Origin: an uncultured Bacteroidales bacterium
GTDB lineage: Bacteria; Bacteroidota; Bacteroidia; Bacteroidales; Muribaculaceae
NCBI GenBank assembly: GCA_947175535.1
Contig: CAMWNF010000009.1
Location: 1-39,300, forward strand
DNA: 39,300 bases
Reading direction: 5' to 3'
The position numbers and the translations under genes are program-made. Of this stretch, positions 7,977 through 14,797 are shown piece by piece (the stretch's first letter is position 1; every line of letters begins with the position of its first letter). Under the pieces are notes generated by a model. It was given only the letters and a program-made list of their open reading frames with translations, was not told the DNA's origin and did no database searches.

Positions 7977-9386
7977 ATGAGAAAATTCCTATATAATATA
8001 TTATTCGGTTTCATTGCAATCTTTGCTTTTGCAGCTTGTATCGACGATAGTTTCACTGATTCTCCATCCGATCAACCGGTCTTCTCGGTCGACACTTTGA
8101 AAATGGGTGTGGTTTTCACCGAACAGATGACGACAACACATAGATTCTCAGTCTCCAATCCGGCATCTAAATCGCTCTCGATTTCCCATATAGGACTTTC
8201 GGGTGACGCAGCCGAATACTTCCGACTGAATGTCGACGGGTTCAGTGGCAGAGAGTTCAACAACGTTGAAATTCGCGGCAAAGATTCGATTTTCGTTTTT
8301 GTCGAGGCTACCCTTCCGACTGCCAACGCTGACCTGCCGGTCGAAATGAATGCATTTGTCGATTTCACCACCAACGGGGTGTCACGCAGCGTGGTTCTGT
8401 CTGCGTTAGGTCAGGATGTCATCCGTCTTAACGGACTTATAGTCGATAATGACACTCACTTCGACTCTGCCAAGCCATATCAGATTTTCGATTCGCTTGT
8501 CGTAGCACAGGGAGCAACTCTTACACTCGCTCCGGGAACGCACCTGCTGTTCCACGACAGTGCCTATCTCGCCGTCGACGGAACTCTTATCAGCGATGGA
8601 ACTGTAGAGCAACCAGTTGTTCTATCCGGGGACCGTACGGGAAATGTTGTCACCGACATCTCGTTCGACCTTATGTCACGCCAGTGGAAAGGAGTTATTT
8701 TCGGAGCAGGTTCGAAAAATAACGACCTACGTCACACAGAAATAAAAAACACAAATTTCGGGGTGATTGTCGACGGAGAGGAAGCTGCTTCTGCCGAAAC
8801 ATCCCTTGTGCTTACTAACTGCCGTCTACATAACTCCGGTGCAACCGTGCTTACAGCTTATCATGCAGATATCGATGCTGTCGGTTGTGAATTTGCCGAA
8901 GGCAGCGAAGGTCTTGTCACCCTTGTCGGAGGTTTACACTCTTTCAACCACTGCACTTTTGCCAACAACTATCTTTTCACAGCCATCTCCGGACCGGCTA
9001 TTGCATTCAGCCATTTCAATGGAGAGACCGATGACCAATCTCAAAAACCGTACCTCACGGCAAATATAGACAATTCCATAATCTACGGACTCGGGCAGGA
9101 TTTGTCCCACGGTGATTTTACAGACACCGAGATTTTTATCCGCAATTGTCTGATGAAAAGCGAAGGTAATGACGATGACAATTTCTTGAACTGTATATGG
9201 GGTGAAGACCCGCTCTATTACACTGTTCGCAGCGAATACCTATTTGACTACAGACTCAAAGCTGATTCTCCTGCCATCGGAGCGGCTGATGCGTCGCTGT
9301 CATCACCGCGTTCGTCTTACGACGCATATGGCAACGCACGCGGCGCACAGCCCGACCTCGGGGCATATGTCTATGTAGCCGATTGA
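7977..9386 (+). CDS. Putative surface lipoprotein with beta-helix (parallel strand repeat) domain
   Basis: The 469-residue product begins with a lipoprotein signal whose lipobox ends FAAC (Cys21). About residues 35-145 resemble an Ig-like/ASPM-type domain (VSNPASKSLSISHIGLSG). From about 160 onward, short repeats such as ATLTLAPGTHLLFHDSAYLAVDGTLISDGT and later NCRLHNSG/NCLMKSEG suggest a right-handed beta-helix of the kind found in polysaccharide-binding or adhesin proteins. A TTG at 7965 is in frame, but ATG 7977 gives a proper signal sequence. Its 3' end overlaps the convergent permease gene by 16 bases. The function is unknown; a surface or periplasmic carbohydrate-related role is a guess. 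Confidence 0.72.
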   Translation: MRKFLYNILFGFIAIFAFAACIDDSFTDSPSDQPVFSVDTLKMGVVFTEQMTTTHRFSVSNPASKSLSISHIGLSGDAAEYFRLNVDGFSGREFNNVEIRGKDSIFVFVEATLPTANADLPVEMNAFVDFTTNGVSRSVVLSALGQDVIRLNGLIVDNDTHFDSAKPYQIFDSLVVAQGATLTLAPGTHLLFHDSAYLAVDGTLISDGTVEQPVVLSGDRTGNVVTDISFDLMSRQWKGVIFGAGSKNNDLRHTEIKNTNFGVIVDGEEAASAETSLVLTNCRLHNSGATVLTAYHADIDAVGCEFAEGSEGLVTLVGGLHSFNHCTFANNYLFTAISGPAIAFSHFNGETDDQSQKPYLTANIDNSIIYGLGQDLSHGDFTDTEIFIRNCLMKSEGNDDDNFLNCIWGEDPLYYTVRSEYLFDYRLKADSPAIGAADASLSSPRSSYDAYGNARGAQPDLGAYVYVAD

Positions 9387-10492
9387 TGGTCGTCGTTTCC
9401 TGTGGTTGTGGTTGAGGCGGATGCTTCTTTCAAAGGTCGGTCTATTACATACTCCTGATAATATGCAAGCAGAAGAGTGGTCATAGGCAGTGCGATAATC
9501 ATTCCTATAAGACCGAGCAACGTACCCCAGACTGACAGAGAGAACAGTATGATTGCAGGATTAAGTCCGAGTGCCTTACCCATGATTTTGGGTGTCAATA
9601 TATAATCGCATATGCTCTGGCTGACAGCATAGACAATCAGACATTGTCCGAAAATCGGCCAGAAGTCAGCCTGACCGCCCATAGAATAAATCAGGCAGAC
9701 AAGTGCAACAGGAATCAGAGTGATATACTGAAAATATGGTATCATATAAAGCACTCCAACCAATATACCGAGCACTATCGACAATGGAATGCCGACAATC
9801 GAAAAACCAATACAATAGAACACTGCTGCAAAAAGCGAAATGAGAGCCTGACCGCGGAAATAATGGTTCATATTAGTCTTGATGTCATCCTCTATCTTAT
9901 AAGCCACTTTTCGGTATTTAGGCGGCACGAGCTGACGAAAGCCTTTCATCAACTGTTCGTAATCAAGCAGAATAAATATTACATAGACAAATGTCAGAAG
10001 CCATTGAATGGTTCGCATCAGAAAGTCGATTGACGCTGACAGGACGGTGGTACTTTTATCAAGTATAGTCTCAATATTGTCGCTGTCAAGCATGCTTTTG
10101 ATATTTTCAGAAGAGAGGAAGCGGCTGACGTAATCATGTACCTGCGTAGGTATATAAGGAATCGCAGCATCCTCTGCCGAATAATCTTTGATAAGTTCCT
10201 TCATCTGGTCTATTTCATGTAATATCGAAGGCACACAGAAATAGCATATTACTCCGATGACCAACGTTACCTCTATGAGCGTCAGGAATGTTGGTATCGC
10301 CCTACCCTTCAGATGATTGATTTTTCGATTAAATTCAACCAACGGGTCAAGCAGATAAGCGATAAGGCATGCGAGGCAGAACGGCAATAACACATACTCT
10401 AAGGTATCGATAAGCCATATGACACCAACAAGCACAATGACGCCGAGCACCATACGGACAACACGGTCGAAAGTAAATGGACGGGATGACAT
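9371..10492 (-). CDS. AI-2E family transporter (PerM-like permease)
   Basis: The 373-residue membrane protein has two N-terminal helices (about 10-50), one near 65-85, a long soluble stretch (about 90-150) and a C-terminal cluster with GLNPAIILFSLSVWGTLLGLIGMIIALPMTTLL. That layout and motif are typical of the AI-2E/PerM (formerly UPF0118) family. Members are linked to autoinducer-2 export or small-solute efflux, but most are uncharacterised. It lies 64 bases downstream of the TIGR02757 gene on the same strand and may be cotranscribed. The C-terminus overlaps the convergent lipoprotein gene. Confidence 0.88.
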   Translation of the reverse strand: MSSRPFTFDRVVRMVLGVIVLVGVIWLIDTLEYVLLPFCLACLIAYLLDPLVEFNRKINHLKGRAIPTFLTLIEVTLVIGVICYFCVPSILHEIDQMKELIKDYSAEDAAIPYIPTQVHDYVSRFLSSENIKSMLDSDNIETILDKSTTVLSASIDFLMRTIQWLLTFVYVIFILLDYEQLMKGFRQLVPPKYRKVAYKIEDDIKTNMNHYFRGQALISLFAAVFYCIGFSIVGIPLSIVLGILVGVLYMIPYFQYITLIPVALVCLIYSMGGQADFWPIFGQCLIVYAVSQSICDYILTPKIMGKALGLNPAIILFSLSVWGTLLGLIGMIIALPMTTLLLAYYQEYVIDRPLKEASASTTTTGNDDHQSAT

Positions 10493-10556
10493 AAATGATG
10501 AATTAATTAACTGCTATAATGTTATACTTTTATTATACCTGGACTTTTTGAATTGT

Positions 10557-11330
10557 TTACAACTCACCTCCTCTACCGCTGACTCCGATGCCAAACAGCG
10601 CGAAATCGTAGAGAGTCGGGTCGTCGGGATTAAAACGTCTGAGTTTTTCTGTCAGCTCATCTACGGCAGCTCGGTCGTTGGCTTTTCGCTCAAGCAGGCC
10701 GAGCTGACGTGAAATATTGCCGACATGCACGTCAAGAGGAATATATAGCTGCGACGGTTTGATAGCCTTCCATACACCCATATCGACGATGCCATCATCT
10801 CGAACAAGCCAGCGTAGAGCCATATTGAAACGCTTCAATGCAGACTTATCAAGTCCGAGTGGCAGACAGCGGCTATCGCATTCGCCACCATTGGCTGCTG
10901 CAAGTTCTCGGTTTATCGCTGCTGCGAGATGCCATGCCGCATGGTCATTCACACCTTTCAGTTCATCGGCTGCAAAGTCCTCGAGACTTGCATATTTCTT
11001 GTATATAGCTCTAAGACCGCGCAAATAGTGACGGAAATTCTTTGCAAAAAAAGTACGGTGGAGATTACAGTCCTCCAACTCTTCATAACCTTCATCCATA
11101 ACATATCGATAAGGCTGATTATCCATCAGTGACAGCATACGGTCGGCATTACGGCAAATCATCGAGCGTTTGCCCCAAGCAATGGTAGAACTCAGCAATG
11201 CAGCGATTTCAATGTCGCGTTTGTCAGAAAATCGACGGGGAAACTGAACAGGGTCTTCAGCTATAAAACTGACATTGTTTATCCTTCGGGCTTCCGTGTC
11301 AAGCAATTCTTTAAGGTCTTTGTCTGTCAT
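10557..11330 (-). CDS. TIGR02757 family protein (DUF2400)
   Basis: The 257-residue sequence has the features I associate with TIGR02757: DPVQFPRRFSDKRDIEIAALLSSTIAWGKRSMI near the N-terminus, LRWLVRDDGIVDMGVWK, and LYIPLDVHVGNISRQLGLL with a conserved D.H motif. A helix-hairpin-helix-like DNA glycosylase relation has been suggested for such proteins, but the function is unknown. ATG 11330 is preferred over an in-frame TTG at 11351, which lies in the tRNA terminator. The gene starts about 20 bases after that terminator, with no clear promoter, so it may depend on readthrough from the tRNA-His unit. Confidence 0.85.
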   Translation of the reverse strand: MTDKDLKELLDTEARRINNVSFIAEDPVQFPRRFSDKRDIEIAALLSSTIAWGKRSMICRNADRMLSLMDNQPYRYVMDEGYEELEDCNLHRTFFAKNFRHYLRGLRAIYKKYASLEDFAADELKGVNDHAAWHLAAAINRELAAANGGECDSRCLPLGLDKSALKRFNMALRWLVRDDGIVDMGVWKAIKPSQLYIPLDVHVGNISRQLGLLERKANDRAAVDELTEKLRRFNPDDPTLYDFALFGIGVSGRGGEL

Positions 11331-11347
11331 TGTCTTTTTCTTAAAAA

Positions 11348-11384
11348 GCAAAAAGCGTCTTTACTTTAATAAAGCAAAGACGCT
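11348..11384 (-). terminator. Terminator of the tRNA-His transcript
   Basis: Minus-strand AGCGTCTTT pairs with AAAGACGCT around a central AT-rich loop (11354-11384), followed by TTTTT. It lies 10 bases after the tRNA and just before the TIGR02757 start. Confidence 0.85.
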
Positions 11385-11393
11385 GAATTTCAG

Positions 11394-11468
<75 letters not shown>

Positions 11469-11485
11469 ATTTTCTAAAAGCACTG

Positions 11486-11517
11486 CAAAGTTACAGCCTT
11501 TTTTTCATTCCTGCAAA
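11486..11517 (-). promoter_or_regulatory. Promoter of tRNA-His
   Basis: Minus strand: TTTG at 11517-11514, a 20-base spacer and TAACTTTG at 11493-11486, ending 17 bases before the tRNA 5' end. Confidence 0.75.
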
Positions 11518-11604
11518 CTTTATCTGATTTTTTTCTTTTCAAACTTTTACGGCTTTATATAACCATTTGCAAATCTTATATTTAACCATTACACCTATCT
11601 CAAA

Positions 11605-11635
11605 TTGCTAATCAACGAATCATTTTCTATCTTTG
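11605..11635 (+). promoter_or_regulatory. Promoter for the TfoX-like gene
   Basis: TTG at 11605-11607 and TATCTTTG at 11628-11635, spaced 20 bases, fit the Bacteroidetes consensus. The predicted leader is about 75 nt. Confidence 0.6.
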
Positions 11636-11718
11636 CAAAAACATTGAAAGCATCTGTATATAATTACCCTTGCATCGACAATACGATAAGACAATTTCCT
11701 ATCATAAACTACTAATGT

Positions 11719-12033
11719 ATGGCTTGTACAATTGAATTTATAGACTCTCTATGCGAGACTCTCTCGCCACTCGGCGAAATCAGTAGCCGAAAGATGATGG
11801 GCGACTACGTTATATATGTCAATGGCAAATGCGTCATTACCGCCTGTGATAACGTTGCATTTGTGAAAAAATTACCATGCATTGAGTCCCTGATGAACGA
11901 AGCCGAATGCGGCTGTCCCTACCCCGGCGCAAAAGCGGCATATATCCTCGACTTCGCTGACAGAAACAAAACTCTGAAAGTAATCGAGACGTTATGGAGT
12001 GCTCTTCCCTTTCCCAAACCTAAAAAGAAATAG
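11719..12033 (+). CDS. TfoX/Sxy N-terminal domain protein
   Basis: The 104-residue protein matches the TfoX N-terminal domain: SRKMMGDYVIYVNGKCVITACDNVAFVKK, then PYPGAKAAYILDF. The C-terminal TfoX domain is absent, as in many stand-alone members. In gamma-proteobacteria TfoX/Sxy activates competence genes with CRP; here only the fold is supported and no regulatory role should be assumed. It is monocistronic, with its own TATCTTTG promoter, and upstream of the MlaE operon, which has its own -7 box. DprA is also in the window, but 15 kb away. Confidence 0.85.
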   Translation: MACTIEFIDSLCETLSPLGEISSRKMMGDYVIYVNGKCVITACDNVAFVKKLPCIESLMNEAECGCPYPGAKAAYILDFADRNKTLKVIETLWSALPFPKPKKK

Positions 12034-12107
12034 CGGCTTTTGCTTTTCGACCAATATTAAGGACAAAAGAGCTTCAGTGATTGAGGGCTTTTCTCCGTTT
12101 TTTATTG

Positions 12108-12115
12108 TATCTTTG
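12108..12115 (+). promoter_or_regulatory. -7 box for the mlaE operon
   Basis: TATCTTTG fits TAnnTTTG and lies 29 bases before the MlaE ATG. No good -33 element is visible. Confidence 0.5.
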
Positions 12116-12144
12116 TCGGAAATAAACAATCCGCGACTAATCAT

Positions 12145-12894
12145 ATGCTGATAACCAATTCGCTTGCAACGTTCGGCAGATACTGCCTATTCATAAAGCG
12201 TGTGTTCGCCATTCCCGACCGGTGGGGCGTATTCGCGCGCCGCACGATAGCCGAAATCTCGAAACTCGGCATCGATTCGATACCTCTTGTGATAGTAATC
12301 TCGATATTCATCGGTGCGGTAATCGCCATACAGATGCAACTCAACATAACTTCGCCGCTTATTCCGGCATATTCGACCGGTCTCGCGACTCGTGATATCG
12401 TATTGCTTGAATTCTCCAACTCGATTCTATGCCTCATTCTTGCCGGAAAGGTTGGTTCAAACATAGCTTCGGAAATCGGGACGATGAGAGTAACCGAACA
12501 GATTGACGCACTTGAGATAATGGGCGTCAACTCTTGTAACTTCCTCGTTCTCCCCAAGATTGTCGCTTTTGTGATGTTCATGCCGTTTCTGGTTATCATC
12601 TGTATCGGCACATCGCTTATCGGCGGCTACCTCGTGGCTTTGTTCACCGAGATTATCACTGTGACAAAATATATTTATGGATTGCAGGCATTCTTTCAGG
12701 AATGGTATGTCTGGTATGGTCTTATAAAATCTCTCTTCTTCGCCTATATCATCGCTTCGGTTGCATCGTTCTACGGTTATTACGTCAAAGGCGGCGCACT
12801 CGATGTTGGCAAAGCAAGTACCGACGGCGTTGTTTCGAGCAGCATTCTTATTCTGCTTTTTGATGTCTTACTCACTAAACTATTGCTGCAATGA
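12145..12894 (+). CDS. mlaE: MlaE family ABC transporter permease
   Basis: The 249-residue membrane protein shows the MlaE pattern: FIGAVIAIQMQLN, then GKVGSNIASEIGTMRVTEQIDALEIMGVNS (about 112-137), followed by hydrophobic segments to the C-terminus. MlaE is the permease of the Mla/MCE lipid transporter that moves phospholipids between inner and outer membranes. The ATPase follows with a 4-base overlap. The MCE substrate-binding protein (MlaD) is not in the operon, so it must be encoded elsewhere or substituted. The gene leads an operon of five overlapping or closely spaced genes. Confidence 0.93.
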   Translation: MLITNSLATFGRYCLFIKRVFAIPDRWGVFARRTIAEISKLGIDSIPLVIVISIFIGAVIAIQMQLNITSPLIPAYSTGLATRDIVLLEFSNSILCLILAGKVGSNIASEIGTMRVTEQIDALEIMGVNSCNFLVLPKIVAFVMFMPFLVIICIGTSLIGGYLVALFTEIITVTKYIYGLQAFFQEWYVWYGLIKSLFFAYIIASVASFYGYYVKGGALDVGKASTDGVVSSSILILLFDVLLTKLLLQ

Positions 12895-13679
12895 TTGAAG
12901 TTAAAGATTTAGTCAAGTCGTTCGATGGCAAGACCGTCCTTCACGATGTGAGTGCGACATTCTATACCGGTAAGACCAATCTTATCATCGGACAGAGCGG
13001 CTCGGGCAAGACTGTTCTCATGAAATCTCTGGTCGGACTTCTTCAACCCGACAGCGGCAGTATTCTTTTCGACGGCAGAGACCTCGTGACTATGCCGCTC
13101 GACGACGTCAAGGAGCTACGCAAAGAAATCGGCATGCTCTTTCAAGGCTCTGCCCTTTTCGATTCAGAGACAGTGCTCGGCAACGTAATGTTTCCGCTGG
13201 TAATGTTCACTGACAAAAGCCGTGAAGAAATCCTCGAACGTGCCCACTTCTGTATAAAGCGTGTCAACCTCGTGGGTTCTGAAGATAAATTTCCATCAGA
13301 AATATCGGGCGGTATGCAGAAACGAGTAGCAATCGCGCGTGCTATCGCCCTCAATCCTAAATATCTATTCTGCGACGAACCTAACTCCGGTCTTGACCCG
13401 AAGACCTCAATAATAATTGACGAACTCCTCAGCGATATCACTCATGAATATGGTATAACTACCGTAATCAACACCCACGACATGAATTCGGTGCTTGGAA
13501 TCGGTGAGAATATAATATTCATCAACAAGGGATATCGGGAATGGGTCGGTGATATGACTCAGATTTATACCACCGCCAACGAAGCCCTGAATGACTTTGT
13601 GTTCGCAACCGAACTGTTCCAACAAGTCAAGAATTACGTCACAGCCAACGGTCATACCAAACAGCCAGACAAACAATGA
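12891..13679 (+). CDS. mlaF: MlaF-type ABC transporter ATP-binding protein
   Basis: The 262-residue ATPase has Walker A GQSGSGKT (34-41), Q-loop LFQGSALFDS, signature SGGMQKR, Walker B YLFCDEP and switch histidine in NTHD. The SALFDS stretch after the Q-loop and the SGGM signature are typical of MlaF. It starts inside the MlaE stop (ATGA) and its own stop overlaps the next gene. It energises lipid transport with MlaE at the inner membrane. Confidence 0.93.
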   Translation: MIEVKDLVKSFDGKTVLHDVSATFYTGKTNLIIGQSGSGKTVLMKSLVGLLQPDSGSILFDGRDLVTMPLDDVKELRKEIGMLFQGSALFDSETVLGNVMFPLVMFTDKSREEILERAHFCIKRVNLVGSEDKFPSEISGGMQKRVAIARAIALNPKYLFCDEPNSGLDPKTSIIIDELLSDITHEYGITTVINTHDMNSVLGIGENIIFINKGYREWVGDMTQIYTTANEALNDFVFATELFQQVKNYVTANGHTKQPDKQ

Positions 13680-14797
13680 GATTTGCTGATATCCCCGGTC
13701 ACGCTGACATAAAGAGACGCCTGGACGAGATGGCAGATACAGGTCGTCTACCTCATGCACTTCTGCTTGAAGGTCCCTCAGGAGCCGGCAAATTCATGCT
13801 CGCAAGGGCTTTCGCCCAATATATACACTGCGAGAACCGGTCTGACGGTGACAGTTGCGGTGTTTGTCCGGCATGTCGCCAACATGCGACTTTCAATCAT
13901 ATCGATACAGTTTTTTCATATCCGGTAATAAAGAAGTCGGGTAAACCTACCGTTTCGGCAGACTATCTTACGGAGTTCAAAGACCTCATGACCGAATACC
14001 CGTTCATGGATACAGAGCAATGGGTCGCTCTCCTTAACGCCGGAAACACTCAGCCAAAGATATATGTCGACGAAGGCACTGAACTACTCCGACGCCTGAA
14101 TTTCCGCGCACATCAGTCGCGCTATAAGATTGTGATTCTATGGCAGCCTGAGAAGATGAACGAGGACACCGCCAACAAAATGCTCAAACTAATCGAGGAA
14201 CCACACGGCGACACACTCTTTCTTCTGGTCAGCAACAATCCGCGCGGCATTCTCCCCACTATCTACTCCCGAACTCAGCGTATTGCAGTCAGCCGCTACG
14301 ACGACAGTGAAATAGTCGATTATCTCTGTAACTTTATGGCTGTCGCTCCGGAAGCCGCAAAAGCAATAGCACGCATATCATCGGGAAGCATCAATGAAGC
14401 TGTCGCGCTTATCAACATTTCCAAGACTCGAAAAATTTTTCTTGACCTCTTCATTGACCTTATGCGAAAGGCTTATCAGCGTAAAATCGGATTGCTGAGA
14501 CAATGGAGCGTCGATGTGGCATCGCTTGGTCGTGAGCAAAACTTAGCATTCCTCGATTATTGCTCGCGAATGATGCGTGAGAATTTCATTCTTAACATGC
14601 ACATTTCCGAACTCAATTACCTTACACCCGAAGAAAACGCTTTCAGCGTAAATTTCTCTCGTTTCATCAACGAGCGCAATGTGCTGAAACTATTCGAAGT
14701 TGTCAACAACGCACGCACCGATATCGCCGGTAATGCCAACGCTAAGATAGTTTTCTTCGACCTCGCCATAAAAACAATACTTTTGCTAAAAGCATGA
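13676..14797 (+). CDS. holB: DNA polymerase III subunit delta' (clamp-loader AAA+ protein)
   Basis: The 373-residue protein starts with the delta-prime/gamma-type fold: LPHALLLEGPSGAGKFMLARAFAQ (P-loop, about 25-48), a cysteine cluster C..SCGVCPACRQ resembling the zinc module, and LKLIEEPHGDTLFLLVSNNPRGILPTIYSRTQRI, which carries SRTQR where other clamp-loader subunits have SRC. It helps load the sliding clamp. GK is followed by F, not T/S, in the P-loop, so ATP hydrolysis is doubtful, as expected for delta-prime. It starts in the MlaF stop and ends in the start of the nuclease gene; the operon mixes envelope and DNA functions. Confidence 0.88.
   Translation: MRFADIPGHADIKRRLDEMADTGRLPHALLLEGPSGAGKFMLARAFAQYIHCENRSDGDSCGVCPACRQHATFNHIDTVFSYPVIKKSGKPTVSADYLTEFKDLMTEYPFMDTEQWVALLNAGNTQPKIYVDEGTELLRRLNFRAHQSRYKIVILWQPEKMNEDTANKMLKLIEEPHGDTLFLLVSNNPRGILPTIYSRTQRIAVSRYDDSEIVDYLCNFMAVAPEAAKAIARISSGSINEAVALINISKTRKIFLDLFIDLMRKAYQRKIGLLRQWSVDVASLGREQNLAFLDYCSRMMRENFILNMHISELNYLTPEENAFSVNFSRFINERNVLKLFEVVNNARTDIAGNANAKIVFFDLAIKTILLLKA

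Noticed and set aside
10557-10580. GGAGGTGAG near the end of the TIGR02757 gene as a Shine-Dalgarno
   Set aside because: It falls in glycine codons of the gene and the next gene starts 64 bases further on, too far to use it.
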